A stretch of 54,706 nt of DNA from Bacteroidota bacterium (GTDB taxonomy: Bacteria > Bacteroidota > Bacteroidia > JABEUT01). The notes beneath the pieces were generated by a model. It ran no database searches. It saw only the letters and a list, made by a program, of their open reading frames with translations, and was not told where the DNA came from. Shown here piece by piece: positions 1-9,620 of this stretch (position 1 is its first letter; the number at the start of each line of letters is the position of its first letter). Location of the stretch: positions 1-54,706 of the forward strand of contig JABDAL010000008.1 in the NCBI GenBank assembly GCA_013289165.1, written 5' to 3'. Both the position numbers and the translations under genes were made by a program.

Positions 1-1159
1 GTTTGGGCCATTGGTCTTTTGAAAGGTTTTGCAAATAAGGGTCCGTACCCTTCATTTCAATAGTATTACCCTGGTTATCCAGTTGGGCTACAAAGTGATT
101 ATCCATCTTATCTACGGTCATTGAATCAGATGAAACTATTTGCAACATACCAAATGGTTTGGTCCATTTTACTCCTGCCGCAGGCATGTCGCGGTTTGTG
201 TATTGGTCTGCCCAAATAGTGAGGGCCGTACTGTTTTGATTATAAATTACCCAAAACACAATGCTGACAATAAAAAATGAGAATAAGGCTCCAAGTCCTT
301 TTTTATCATCCTTGTGAGCTGTAAAATAAAGACGGGCATAGAAAAAGATAATAGGAATGCAGGCAAAAAAGAAAGCATCATTACTTACGGTGTGGAAAAT
401 ATGAAAACCTATTAGTTTACTAAAATTCCAACCGATGGTGCCGGTTATTATTGCAGGTAAGAAAACATATCCAAAAATTTTACTCATGGGCATATCTTCT
501 TTTTGTACAGGCTTAACTACGTCCCCATCTTTCACATGCTTCATCATGGAAATAAAAATGGTTAACCCGATAAGCATTCCCACGCCGGCCGCTGCAAATG
601 CGTAACCCCATCCATAGTAATTGCGCAAATAGGCTGCCACAAAGTTGCAAATGAAAGCTCCTATGTTTATGCCCATGTAAAATATATTATAAGCCACATC
701 CTTCTTGGGTTTCAAATCCTCTGCGCTATAAATATTTCCTAAAAGGGTACTAATATTCGGCTTAAAAAAGCCATTCCCCACAATAATGAAAAGTAAAGAA
801 ATGTACATGGATAAATCGCCCGGCATAGCCAATCCAAAGTAACCACATGCCATAAGGGAGCCTCCTAAAATGATGGCTTTTCTATATCCTAAAAAACGGT
901 CCGCAATAAGACCGCCTATAAAAGGGGTAAGGTATACCAGCGCTATATAGGAACCTACAACATCTGATGCGGTAGTGGAATCAAATCCTTTTCCTCCATG
1001 CCTTCTGGGATCTATCAAATAAAGAAAGAATATTCCCACCATCAAGTAATATCCAAAGCGTTCCCACATCTCGGTAAAAAAGAGAACATATAAAGCTTTG
1101 GGGTGGCCTTTTCTTACAGTAGTTTCTGCCATGGGTTTAATTTTTGTTTCGTCAAACAT
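1..1159 (-). CDS. Proton-dependent oligopeptide transporter (POT/PTR2 family), 3' end outside window
   Basis: Inner-membrane proton-coupled di/tripeptide symporter of the major facilitator superfamily. I translated the reverse strand from the ATG at 1159: after about 30 residues comes the family signature MWERFGYY (ExxERFxYY, needed for proton coupling), followed by membrane segments typical of POT proteins and a KPNISTLLG-like stretch after the third one. The C-terminal part runs off the left edge, so about 386 residues are visible of the usual 480-550 or so. A second in-frame ATG at 1132 (MAETTVRKG) is an equally possible start. Family assignment is firm; the substrate (peptide length) is inferred from the family only. 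The next gene on the left is not visible, so operon membership is unknown. Confidence 0.9.
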   Translation of the reverse strand, partial: MFDETKIKPMAETTVRKGHPKALYVLFFTEMWERFGYYLMVGIFFLYLIDPRRHGGKGFDSTTASDVVGSYIALVYLTPFIGGLIADRFLGYRKAIILGGSLMACGYFGLAMPGDLSMYISLLFIIVGNGFFKPNISTLLGNIYSAEDLKPKKDVAYNIFYMGINIGAFICNFVAAYLRNYYGWGYAFAAAGVGMLIGLTIFISMMKHVKDGDVVKPVQKEDMPMSKIFGYVFLPAIITGTIGWNFSKLIGFHIFHTVSNDAFFFACIPIIFFYARLYFTAHKDDKKGLGALFSFFIVSIVFWVIYNQNSTALTIWADQYTNRDMPAAGVKWTKPFGMLQIVSSDSMTVDKMDNHFVAQLDNQGNTIEMKGTDPYLQNLSKDQWPK

Positions 1160-1209
1160 ACAAATAATATGTTACGAAAACATAGGTTTTATAAAAATCA
1201 AAGCAGTGA

Positions 1210-4200
1210 TTATTGACCGTTTATAAGCCGGGCTTCCTGCACCGAAATTCTTCTTCCCTTGTAGTATGCCACAATAAATGCCTGCTGGAATCCTTCATTT
1301 AAAAGTTTTTGCTGCAGTGCATGGGCGGTTTCATAATTAGTGAACTTACCGGCGTAATAGGTTGTGTACCCTCGGTTATCCTTTTGAGGTTCTATTCCTT
1401 CGCTTGCATACTGTAATATTTTATTTACGGTATCTACTTGCAGGGTACCTGAAAAGGAAGCTATACGAACGGTAAAAATCACGTGCATCATGCTGGCTGA
1501 TGCAAATGGCCCCTCCTCAACAGCCGTGTCCTGGATAGGTGGTGGCACAGGATTCGAAGGAGGTAATGAAGTGGGCGCTGAAGAAGGTGTTTCAATATTC
1601 TTATGTACTAGTCCGGCTGCTTTGGCAAGGCCAATCCTGCTGCCGTTATAATAAACCGCAACAAATGCATCTTTTATAGGTGTTTGGGCAACAATAATAT
1701 CCCTGGCTGCCCGTGCATCAGCAATGTCCTTATATATTCCGCAATTGTAGCGTACAATGCCATTGTCATCGGTTAATGAATAAAGGTGTTTTAGCTTACT
1801 CAACTTGGTGAAATTTTTATGTTTTGAAAATGCTCCAACCTGTACCGTATACACCAGGCCTTTTACTTTTTTCAACGATTTAGCTACAGGAGCTACAGTG
1901 TCTTTTATTCTTCGCCCTTCTTCACCAATTATTGTTTTTTCAGAAGGAGTAATAGTGTGTTTTGCAACAGTAACAGGTTCGTTATTTTCTAGGGTGTTTG
2001 TATTATCCGGTGTGGTGTTTATTTCTCTTCCCTGTGTATTATTTACTGCAACCGCTGTTGGATTCACAGGTTGGCCAGGCAAAGTATTTTGAACAGATTG
2101 TGGAGTTTGTGTTGCAACAATAGGAGCAGAGATTCCCAGTTTTGCGTATGCTTCCTGTATAGTAATGCGCTTGCCATCATAAAACGCAATGATGAATGCA
2201 TCTGAATAACCCAAGGCATGTATCTTTCTAAGGGCATCCTTGGCAGGGTCAAGTGTTTTGAATAATCCTGCCGCATAACGGATGTATCCCTGCTTTGAAG
2301 TTAATCCCATAATAGGTTCAAAGCCTTTGAAAGCATTTTGTGCAATTGGATTTCTGAACGCACCTATTTGTACAGCAAGAATCAGGCCTTTCGGCAGAAC
2401 AGGGTCAATAGGTATAGGGTTTGATTCAGAGTAGAATGATTTATGTATTTCTTTAAATATACTTGGTTCCGGGGAAGGGTCAGCTATAGCCGGGCTTCCG
2501 GGGGTGGCATTTACAGCGACTATTTTGTTGTCAGCGTTATTGGTAGTATTCCCGGTAGTAGTATTTACAGGTACTTCGGCTGTTTTCTTTTCAGTTGATG
2601 ATGAAATATCAGTTGATAACGGAACAGAAACAGTTGAATTGTCGGATGCACTATTGAAATTGTTGGAGGAATTATTATCAACGTACGAAATATTTTTACT
2701 TCTTCCATTTTTTTCTGAATCTGCCTGGAAATACAAATGCTCTGCCTGTTGCTGTATAGAAACAGCCTTAGCAATATTTTCTTTTGCCGATTCAATATAA
2801 ACTTGTTTAGTGGATAAGTTCTGTTCATTATCAGCCTTATCTTTTTCCGACAAATATTGTTGATAATTGTTATCAGCATCTTGCATCATCTTTTTTGCCA
2901 AAACAATCTTCTTGTCCCGGCTTTTATTTTTCTTTATATTTTTAATCCGGCTCGAATTAGCCTGGTATTGTTCATTGACAGCTTCCGTAGTATTTTCATC
3001 TCCTCTTAAGTTCAGTTGGGAAGATAATTCGTCTAATGAATCCGCTTGACGATACAACTGCTCCGATTTATTTCTATCACTTTCACTTCCCGCCTTGCTC
3101 CGCATTTCTTTCGCTGCATTGGTCAGAGAACTTCCTGCTGTAAAATAATTTTGTGCCTTTTGATTGAGGTTGACTGCAACGGTATCCGTGTATTCGACGT
3201 TTGAAACAGTATTGTTCCCCGGGTGTCCGCTATTACCGGTTGAAACGCCGGAAGACTTGGAAGCGACAGCTACATTAGCAAGAGAATCTAACAGGGTATT
3301 AGGGTATATAGTTGATTTATGTTCTTCTCGCGAGGATTGTAAACTTGCAGGAGTAGTAAATGCTTCACTTCTATTGGTATTTGTAGTACCGGATAAATTA
3401 TTACCTACTTCTTTTTGTATGTTGCCCGCCGAAGTATTGTCTTGCTGGTTACTATTTGCTGTTTGATTTTTACCTGAATTTATTTGTGACTCGCCTGAGT
3501 TTGTAGAAACAACAGTGTTATTATTTCTAGCATCAGGAACATTACTAAAAGATGAATTGGAGGAATCGGGGCGGCTATTTCCATTATCTGAAATGGCCGT
3601 TGAATTATTATTAGCTACCAGTTTTTGATTGTTGGTTTCAGTTCCACTATTATCTCCATTCGGATTTTGAACTTGATCCGTGCTCGAAGCTTCATTGGTT
3701 GTATTGCGAGGGAAGGGATCATTGGATGCATTCTTGCTTGCTTCAGTTGCGGAATTATTTGTAGTTGCAATTTGTTGACTCGTATTTGGAGCCTCAGTGT
3801 TAGTCACCGATGTATTATCCGGTTGAGAAGTGAAATGGAAATTTTTTTGATAATGATGTAAAGTATCAGCGCCTGCCACTATTTCATTTCCGGAAGGATC
3901 ACTGGTTGTATTTTTACTTGTATCGGCAATAGCCAATGCATAAGTATCAATATCCTGCTGCAATTTCGATTGTATAGCAACATCTACTTTATTGGTATTA
4001 TCACCCTTATTACGCTGTGCGATAAAAGCGCTGTCTTCTTTTTTTGCTTTTGTACTTAACCAGGTATACTCGGCATGCAGTTGAATAAGCTCTGCATTAT
4101 TTTTTTCTATTTCTTGTTTCTTTTCCTGCTTGCTTTTTGTTAAGTCATCAGCTTGTTGCAGTAAGGCAACTTTCTGTTGGGCATCGGTGGTCTGCCCTGC

Positions 4201-6324
4201 CTGGGTAACAAAATCCTGTGTTTGTTGTTCGAGTCTGTTTGTTTCCTGTGCCAGCTCTTCATTATTTTGCACTACCTGGAAGGAATCTTCCTTCACTTGT
4301 TGTGCCTGTCTTCTTATCAAATCCCCCGGGCTTACCCGGTCGGTTGAAATTTCATTGCCTGAAGAATTTGTTTTTTCATTTTTTTGAATTTCCAGATTTT
4401 TCGATGCTGCTTCATCTTTATACTCTGCAGCAAGTTGGTAGGCTTCTAATCCTTTTTCTTCCAATTCTTTAGATTGATTTATCAAGCTTTTTGCATAAGC
4501 TATACTATCAGGAATGCGACTTTTCGCAGCATTATTATGTTGATTATTTAAAATATTTTCTGCTTGTGCCTGCAACTGCTGAGCCTCTTCCATTTTATTA
4601 CGTGCATAATCAATAGCCTTAGTGGCATTATCATCCAATCCTTGTGCATCGGTTTTCAATTGCGTAATATCAGATGAGCCGGTATTTGTTTCTGTTTGTG
4701 TGTTGTTGTTAGTGGCAGGGGTGTCAGGAGCATTCAATTTAGTTTCTGATACAGATAAACGTTTTTGGCTATCAGTTGAACTATTTGTAGCGTTGTTATT
4801 TGTCGGAACAGATTTGTTTTGAGCAAGAAGGTTTTTTATGGAATTAGTATCTACATTAATATTCATTTGCGCCTGTTCCTGCAGATGCGTAACAGCAACC
4901 TGGTTGTCCGAATCATTGGAAGTTTCAGCAGTGTAATTTTGAATTTGAAGATTACCTGAAGGGTCAAATGTAATGTCCTGTTTTACCATACCTCCGCTTT
5001 GCTCTGCAGGCAGAGTAACAGATTGGGACTGTGTTTTGTGAGTAGTAGATTCTATGGTGAAATTATAATTTCTGCCTTTAGGCAAGTCAAAAGAATAGGA
5101 ACCATCTTCAGAAGAGGTATAAACACCAATAGTGGAATCTGTTACAGCATCCTTAACAGTTATTTTACAGCTCGTAGGTGTTATGCCCTTATCTGAATAT
5201 GTTTTCCCTCCAACAATAATTGATTCCAGTGGATGAAGATGCAACGCAATTTTATAAACAGCTATTCTACCCTGTGGGCTCGCACGACCGGATGCAAAAA
5301 ATGCTGTTTGTCCCAGGCTATCCGGAACAAGTAATATGTCATCATCAGGGGTGTTGATGGGAAAATCAAGGTTCTCAGGTTCTGACCATGTTTTTGCCGA
5401 GTCGTAATAAATAGAGCGGAAAATATCGTATCCGCCCATACTGTTATGTCCCTTGGAACAGAAATAAAGAGTGTTCCGAGGAGCATCATAAACAGGATAG
5501 TCTTCATCAAAAGGAGTATTAACGGCATTTCCTAAATTTTCCGGGCTTCCCCATGTTCCGTCCGGTTTGCGTTCAACCATGTAAATGTCTTTTCCGTTGG
5601 CCTCATTATTCCCATAACTGGAAAAAAATGCCTTTGATTTATCAGGTGTTAAATACATCAGGTTGAAAGGGATTTTTTCCTTATCCAACTTTGACTTAAA
5701 ATCAATAGGCTCCGCGATTAAAGCCCCTCCATTTTCATGCATATCATACGTCCGGAAATAAACCATAACCCCCAATTCTTTTTTTCTTAGTACGTCCAAA
5801 TCGCGTGTACTGGCCAGTAAATTTTTTCCACTCTCACACATTTCAATGAGTCGTGTTACCGGATATTTTTTCAATTCGGACGAGGATGCTAGTTGTTCAA
5901 ATTTTTTGTATGCCTGGATAGCTGCGTTAAACTTGTAATTTAAATGAAACCCCCTTGCCAAATAATAATAAGCAAGAGCATCCACGGTTTCGTATCTTAC
6001 TGAAAACCTCAGGTAATCCATTGCCTTAGTTTTATCCGCTTTTGTAAATAAAATGCAGGCCCCGAAACGATAATTATAATTAGGCTCCTTTGGGTAAAGA
6101 CTTAATAGTTGCGAATAGAGGGGATAAGCCTCCAAGTAGTCCCCGTCTTCAAAATACTTGGTGGCAGCTTTCTTTAAGCGATTTTCTGTTTCATGTGCTG
6201 CATCACTTTGCGACCGTAGTAAAAATGGCTGGGAGAATAGTACAAAAACAAAAATCACCCGGAGAAAAAATCTCCAAAGTTTTACAGGCAACTTAACATG
6301 CAAGCGGTATTTGTTTCTCATCAA
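1210..6324 (-). CDS. Giant exported TPR / PD40 propeller / SPOR-domain protein (PorE-like architecture)
   Basis: A 1704-residue exported protein. Order seen: hydrophobic signal segment (about 17-38), TPR-like helices (about 45-165), WD40-like PD40 beta-propeller blades (about 215-360, e.g. GKDIYMVER and GGYDIFRS), a carboxypeptidase-regulatory/CNA-B-like beta sandwich (about 370-450), then a very long Asn/Ser/Thr-rich region with four helical coiled-coil modules, and three C-terminal SPOR repeats starting near 1313 (LAVQIGAF), 1487 (YTVQVGAF) and 1611 (FTVRIASF). SPOR domains bind septal or denuded peptidoglycan. The TPR-PD40-CRD order matches the T9SS protein PorE, which ends in an OmpA-like peptidoglycan-binding domain; here SPOR repeats take that place. 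A role in anchoring an outer-membrane or T9SS complex to peptidoglycan is inference. Low-complexity linkers explain the many long antisense frames opposite it. Confidence 0.85.
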   Translation of the reverse strand: MMRNKYRLHVKLPVKLWRFFLRVIFVFVLFSQPFLLRSQSDAAHETENRLKKAATKYFEDGDYLEAYPLYSQLLSLYPKEPNYNYRFGACILFTKADKTKAMDYLRFSVRYETVDALAYYYLARGFHLNYKFNAAIQAYKKFEQLASSSELKKYPVTRLIEMCESGKNLLASTRDLDVLRKKELGVMVYFRTYDMHENGGALIAEPIDFKSKLDKEKIPFNLMYLTPDKSKAFFSSYGNNEANGKDIYMVERKPDGTWGSPENLGNAVNTPFDEDYPVYDAPRNTLYFCSKGHNSMGGYDIFRSIYYDSAKTWSEPENLDFPINTPDDDILLVPDSLGQTAFFASGRASPQGRIAVYKIALHLHPLESIIVGGKTYSDKGITPTSCKITVKDAVTDSTIGVYTSSEDGSYSFDLPKGRNYNFTIESTTHKTQSQSVTLPAEQSGGMVKQDITFDPSGNLQIQNYTAETSNDSDNQVAVTHLQEQAQMNINVDTNSIKNLLAQNKSVPTNNNATNSSTDSQKRLSVSETKLNAPDTPATNNNTQTETNTGSSDITQLKTDAQGLDDNATKAIDYARNKMEEAQQLQAQAENILNNQHNNAAKSRIPDSIAYAKSLINQSKELEEKGLEAYQLAAEYKDEAASKNLEIQKNEKTNSSGNEISTDRVSPGDLIRRQAQQVKEDSFQVVQNNEELAQETNRLEQQTQDFVTQAGQTTDAQQKVALLQQADDLTKSKQEKKQEIEKNNAELIQLHAEYTWLSTKAKKEDSAFIAQRNKGDNTNKVDVAIQSKLQQDIDTYALAIADTSKNTTSDPSGNEIVAGADTLHHYQKNFHFTSQPDNTSVTNTEAPNTSQQIATTNNSATEASKNASNDPFPRNTTNEASSTDQVQNPNGDNSGTETNNQKLVANNNSTAISDNGNSRPDSSNSSFSNVPDARNNNTVVSTNSGESQINSGKNQTANSNQQDNTSAGNIQKEVGNNLSGTTNTNRSEAFTTPASLQSSREEHKSTIYPNTLLDSLANVAVASKSSGVSTGNSGHPGNNTVSNVEYTDTVAVNLNQKAQNYFTAGSSLTNAAKEMRSKAGSESDRNKSEQLYRQADSLDELSSQLNLRGDENTTEAVNEQYQANSSRIKNIKKNKSRDKKIVLAKKMMQDADNNYQQYLSEKDKADNEQNLSTKQVYIESAKENIAKAVSIQQQAEHLYFQADSEKNGRSKNISYVDNNSSNNFNSASDNSTVSVPLSTDISSSTEKKTAEVPVNTTTGNTTNNADNKIVAVNATPGSPAIADPSPEPSIFKEIHKSFYSESNPIPIDPVLPKGLILAVQIGAFRNPIAQNAFKGFEPIMGLTSKQGYIRYAAGLFKTLDPAKDALRKIHALGYSDAFIIAFYDGKRITIQEAYAKLGISAPIVATQTPQSVQNTLPGQPVNPTAVAVNNTQGREINTTPDNTNTLENNEPVTVAKHTITPSEKTIIGEEGRRIKDTVAPVAKSLKKVKGLVYTVQVGAFSKHKNFTKLSKLKHLYSLTDDNGIVRYNCGIYKDIADARAARDIIVAQTPIKDAFVAVYYNGSRIGLAKAAGLVHKNIETPSSAPTSLPPSNPVPPPIQDTAVEEGPFASASMMHVIFTVRIASFSGTLQVDTVNKILQYASEGIEPQKDNRGYTTYYAGKFTNYETAHALQQKLLNEGFQQAFIVAYYKGRRISVQEARLINGQ

Positions 6325-6401
6325 ATAGTGTACACCCTGTTAGTATGTCATTGTTACGATGCCTTGATTTTTCCACCGACTGCCACAAAGCAGCTCTGTA
6401 T

Positions 6402-7034
6402 CTACGATTTTTTAAATAATTGGATTTTTGACTCCTGGTGTTTTAGTAACCGCATTATATTTTTCCGGTGCATAAATACGATGAGCAGCGGGAGAAAAAT
6501 AGAAAATGCAACAACCCATTTATATTGCCAATTCGACATCACAGCCATCCATATTGGAAAGCTAAGGGCAGCAGTCATAGAGGCAACTGATACATAGTGA
6601 AATATAAGGAAAACGATGACAAAAACCAGTGTGCAAGACAGGGCCACAGCAGGCGAAAAGGCCAATATTATTCCCAACCCGGTGGCAACACCTTTACCAC
6701 CCTTAAAACCTACATAGATAGGGAAAATATGGCCTAAAATAGCAGCAGATGCCAAAGCCACTTCTAAATGGATACGTTGGGCACTGCCGGAAGGGTAGGA
6801 ACTAAAGAATACCAGTATGGCCACCGCCAACCAGCCTTTCAAAATATCAATAAATAAAACAATAACACCTGCTTTTTTGCCTAAAACCCTCAAGGAATTA
6901 GTTGCCCCTGAGTTGCCGCTTCCATGCTCACGGACATCTACCTTATAAAAGCGTTTACCTATCCAAATGGAGGTGGGAATGGAACCAATAAGGTACGCAA
7001 TTATGGCAAGTATTATATCTTGTAAACCAACCAA
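6402..7034 (-). CDS. plsY: Acyl-phosphate:glycerol-3-phosphate acyltransferase PlsY
   Basis: Makes lysophosphatidic acid from acyl-phosphate and glycerol-3-phosphate, the first committed step of phospholipid synthesis, in the inner membrane. The 210 residues carry the three PlsY motifs: YLIGSIPTS near the N-terminus, GSGNSGATN around residue 38 and GFKGGKGVATG around residue 108, with five hydrophobic segments, which is the usual length and fold. No ATG fits: an in-frame stop lies five codons upstream, so translation must begin at the TTG at 7034 or another non-ATG codon, giving the expected short N-terminus. It lies 62 bases downstream of the sigma factor gene on the same strand and ends 77 bases before the start of the giant SPOR protein. 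Confidence 0.95.
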   Translation of the reverse strand: MVGLQDIILAIIAYLIGSIPTSIWIGKRFYKVDVREHGSGNSGATNSLRVLGKKAGVIVLFIDILKGWLAVAILVFFSSYPSGSAQRIHLEVALASAAILGHIFPIYVGFKGGKGVATGLGIILAFSPAVALSCTLVFVIVFLIFHYVSVASMTAALSFPIWMAVMSNWQYKWVVAFSIFLPLLIVFMHRKNIMRLLKHQESKIQLFKKS

Positions 7035-7096
7035 AGCAAATCTGTGTTAGCTTACAAAATTAACAAACAATACGCTATGTCTGGCATTCAGAGGTA

Positions 7097-7966
7097 TCAG
7101 CCCAGGTAGGTTTTCAGTATTTTACTTCTCGAGTTATGGCGTAACCTTCTGATAGCCTTGTCTTTTATCTGTCTTACCCGTTCGGGTGATATTTCAAGCC
7201 TGCGGGCTATTTCCTCTATTAATAGAGGGGGTTGGATGTTGCTTAACCCAAAATAATATTTCAATACGTCAGCTTCTCTGCTTGGAATGGTAGATAAAGT
7301 GCGTGTGATTTCTACTTTCAGTGATTCCTTTAACAATTCACTTTCCGGACTCATAGCATCCTCATCCTTAGTCACGTCATACATATTGCCATCATCATCT
7401 TCTCCACCTAAAGGGGCATCCATTGAAATGGTTCGTGCATAGTTTTGCATAGAAAGCCGTATATCATCCTCAGTAATTTTTGTTATTACTGATATTTCTT
7501 CCGCAGTAGGTTCCCTTCCATATTCCTGTTCAAGGCGGGAAGTAGCTTGTGAAATTTTATGGATGGCATTTATTTTGTTTACTGGTAAACGTACCAGCCT
7601 TGAGTTCTCAGCTAATGCCTGGTGAATGGTTTGGCGTATCCACCACACGGCATAAGATATAAATTTGAATCCTTTGGAATGGTCAAATCGCTTAGCCGCT
7701 TTTAATAAGCCTAAGTTACCTTCATTAATCAGGTCTTGTAAACTAAGTCCCCTATTTTGATATTGTTTGGCTACTGAAACCACGAAACGCAGGTTTGCCT
7801 TAGTAAGTTTTTCTAGGGCGCTGTCATCACCGGCTTGAATCTTTTTAGCAAGTTCAACTTCCTCATCCGGGGTTATCATATCTACGCGGCTAATGTCGTG
7901 TAAGTATTTATCTAATCCGGGGGTTTCGCGATTGGTTACTTTTTGTGATATTTTTAACTGTCTCAT
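7097..7966 (-). CDS. rpoD: Primary RNA polymerase sigma factor (RpoD/SigA)
   Basis: Housekeeping sigma-70 factor that directs RNA polymerase to promoters. The 289 residues hold region 1.2 (PGLDKYLHDIS, about 16-26), region 2 (NLRFVVSVAKQYQNRGLS and the -7-box-recognising FISYAVWWIRQTI near 102-114), region 3 and region 4 with the helix-turn-helix EEIARRLEISPERVRQIK near the C-terminus. Region 1.1 is absent; a short primary sigma of this size is normal for Bacteroidota, whose promoters use a TAnnTTTG -7 box. Many such boxes are visible in this window. The start (MRQLKISQKVTN) matches the family's usual N-terminus. Next to plsY downstream and divergent from surE. Confidence 0.97.
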   Translation of the reverse strand: MRQLKISQKVTNRETPGLDKYLHDISRVDMITPDEEVELAKKIQAGDDSALEKLTKANLRFVVSVAKQYQNRGLSLQDLINEGNLGLLKAAKRFDHSKGFKFISYAVWWIRQTIHQALAENSRLVRLPVNKINAIHKISQATSRLEQEYGREPTAEEISVITKITEDDIRLSMQNYARTISMDAPLGGEDDDGNMYDVTKDEDAMSPESELLKESLKVEITRTLSTIPSREADVLKYYFGLSNIQPPLLIEEIARRLEISPERVRQIKDKAIRRLRHNSRSKILKTYLG

Positions 7967-8039
7967 AATTTTAAAATCTATATATGTTAGAACGACAAAG
8001 GCATAAAATAGTTACGTTAATAAGTGTTAATATTTCATA

Positions 8040-8047
8040 TAGCTTTG
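8040..8047 (+). promoter_or_regulatory. -7 promoter box (TAGCTTTG) for surE
   Basis: Exact match to the Bacteroidota -7 consensus TAnnTTTG, 19 bases before the surE ATG. No clear TTTG -33 box is seen at the usual 19-21 base spacing. Confidence 0.55.
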
Positions 8048-8066
8048 AGCTCCTTTAATTAGACGA

Positions 8067-8855
8067 ATGAACCGTAAAAAACCTTTGATTTTAGTGACTA
8101 ATGACGATGGTGTGACTTCCCGCGGTATTAAGGCTCTTGTAGAAGTTGCCGGAGACTTTGGGGAAGTATGCGTCATAGCACCTGATAAGCCCCAGTCTGG
8201 GATGGGGCATGCTATCACTGTTCATTCCGGTATCAGGATAACACCTGTTGATTTTCCTGGTGCGAAAACTGCATTCAGCTGTACCGGTACCCCTGCTGAT
8301 TGCGTGAAATTGGGTAAGTATCATTTGTTGCAGGAAAAGCCTGATATATGCCTCTCGGGAATTAATCACGGCGCCAATATGTCACTCAATGTAATTTATT
8401 CCGGCACTATGTCTGCTGCATTGGAAGGGGCACTGGAAGGAATCCCCTCAATAGGGATTTCCTTGTGTAATAACCGGGATATGGTGAGTTTAGAGGCCTC
8501 TAAAAAAGTGGCAAAAATTTTAATAGAGACATTCTTGCATAATAAACCCGATAATAATTTATGCCTGAATGTGAATGTGCCGGATATAGCCTTTGATGAA
8601 ATTAGAGGCCTGCGCTTCTGCAGGCAGGGTAAGGGAAATTGGAAAGAGTATTATGAAGAGCGGGAAAGCGAAAATGGGGAAGAATTTTTGTGGCTTACCG
8701 GCAAATTCGAAAATTTTGAAAAACGGAAAACCGATACTGACCTTTGGGCACTGGAGAATAATTATGTGTCCGTTGTACCCATTCATGCTGATATGACCCA
8801 TTATGAAGAACTGGAAAAAGTGAACCGGTGGGAAGTAAGCTGGAATGAGCGATAA
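8067..8855 (+). CDS. surE: 5'/3'-nucleotidase SurE
   Basis: Metal-dependent phosphatase acting on nucleoside monophosphates, cytosolic, linked to stationary-phase survival. The 262 residues begin with the family's metal-binding LVTNDDG (Asp13, Asp14), then APDKPQSGMGHA with the conserved Ser, CTGTPADCVK and SGINHGANM with the conserved Asn. Length is typical. The gene stands alone on the plus strand, divergent from rpoD and convergent with the DUF5684 gene. Confidence 0.96.
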   Translation: MNRKKPLILVTNDDGVTSRGIKALVEVAGDFGEVCVIAPDKPQSGMGHAITVHSGIRITPVDFPGAKTAFSCTGTPADCVKLGKYHLLQEKPDICLSGINHGANMSLNVIYSGTMSAALEGALEGIPSIGISLCNNRDMVSLEASKKVAKILIETFLHNKPDNNLCLNVNVPDIAFDEIRGLRFCRQGKGNWKEYYEERESENGEEFLWLTGKFENFEKRKTDTDLWALENNYVSVVPIHADMTHYEELEKVNRWEVSWNER

Positions 8856-8863
8856 AAGTTAAC

Positions 8864-9364
8864 TTATACCTGGGGAGGTGTATCAGGTAATTGTGGGATG
8901 ATTTCAACTGACGGAGCAACTCCTCCGGGACCAATATAAGTTGCTTTGCCAAAACCAAGTATTGGATAAAAAATAAAAGGAAGGAAAATCAGCCCGACTG
9001 TAAACCCCGCATCTTTCCCAAAACTTTTAGAAAGCCCATTTATTATAATAATGCAAAAAACCAGGCTGGTAACGAAAGATAAGAATACTAATATTCCTGT
9101 AACAAGCCCGGGAGCAATAAAGAACAAAATCTCAAAAATAATAATCTGAAAAATCCATATTAGCCAGGATAAAGGCCTTCCTACAATTTTAAGAAGCACT
9201 ATTTCATTATAAATAGGGATAAGAACTGCCCATCCTGGTTGTTTTGCTTTGGCATAAATAAACCAGTAGGCAACTATCATAAGAGCAGTTAGCCCCAATC
9301 CCAGAATCATCCAAATTGCAAAAAATGCACCTAAAACTGCAAATACACCTGTTTGCGAGTCCAT
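8864..9364 (-). CDS. Small integral membrane protein, DUF5684 family
   Basis: A 166-residue hydrophobic protein with about four membrane segments. It contains the AKQPGWAVLIPIYNE stretch after the first or second segment and later GKDAGFTVGLIFLPFIFYPILGFG, both characteristic of the DUF5684 family, often annotated as signal-peptidase-like because of loose similarity. No Ser/Lys catalytic pair of signal peptidase I is visible, so I do not call it a protease. The C-terminal tail is short and proline-rich. Single gene with its own promoter box; function unknown. Confidence 0.8.
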   Translation of the reverse strand: MDSQTGVFAVLGAFFAIWMILGLGLTALMIVAYWFIYAKAKQPGWAVLIPIYNEIVLLKIVGRPLSWLIWIFQIIIFEILFFIAPGLVTGILVFLSFVTSLVFCIIIINGLSKSFGKDAGFTVGLIFLPFIFYPILGFGKATYIGPGGVAPSVEIIPQLPDTPPQV

Positions 9365-9423
9365 GTCTTTGTATATTAATGGTTAGTATTAGTTTTAATA
9401 AAATATCTATTATAATATGCATC

Positions 9424-9431
9424 AAATATAT
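9424..9431 (-). promoter_or_regulatory. -7 promoter box (TATATTTG) for the DUF5684 gene
   Basis: Exact TAnnTTTG match on the minus strand, 59 bases upstream of the ATG at 9364, implying a leader of roughly 55 bases. No good -33 box at the standard spacing. The rest of the 256-base gap up to the desaturase gene is AT-rich with no other recognisable element except a one-mismatch plus-strand box (TATCTTCG, 9577-9584). Confidence 0.5.
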
Positions 9432-9620
9432 AGAAAAAATAATGTAGAATAACAGGTTTAACAATTTGTTCATCTTTAAGTTTATCCAATAAAAGACAAT
9501 TTTAAAACATGTAGCAAATACCTACGTCTCTCCTAGATAAGGAATATTAAGTAAGCTATATGAACCTTAAATGAACTATCTTCGTACCCTTTTTAAAACA
9601 GGCAATATTTCATAATACTC

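Noticed and set aside
1805-4822. Many open frames of 60-100 codons opposite the giant SPOR protein
   Set aside because: They arise from the repetitive Asn/Ser/Thr codons of the real gene; none has a recognisable domain, signal or start context.
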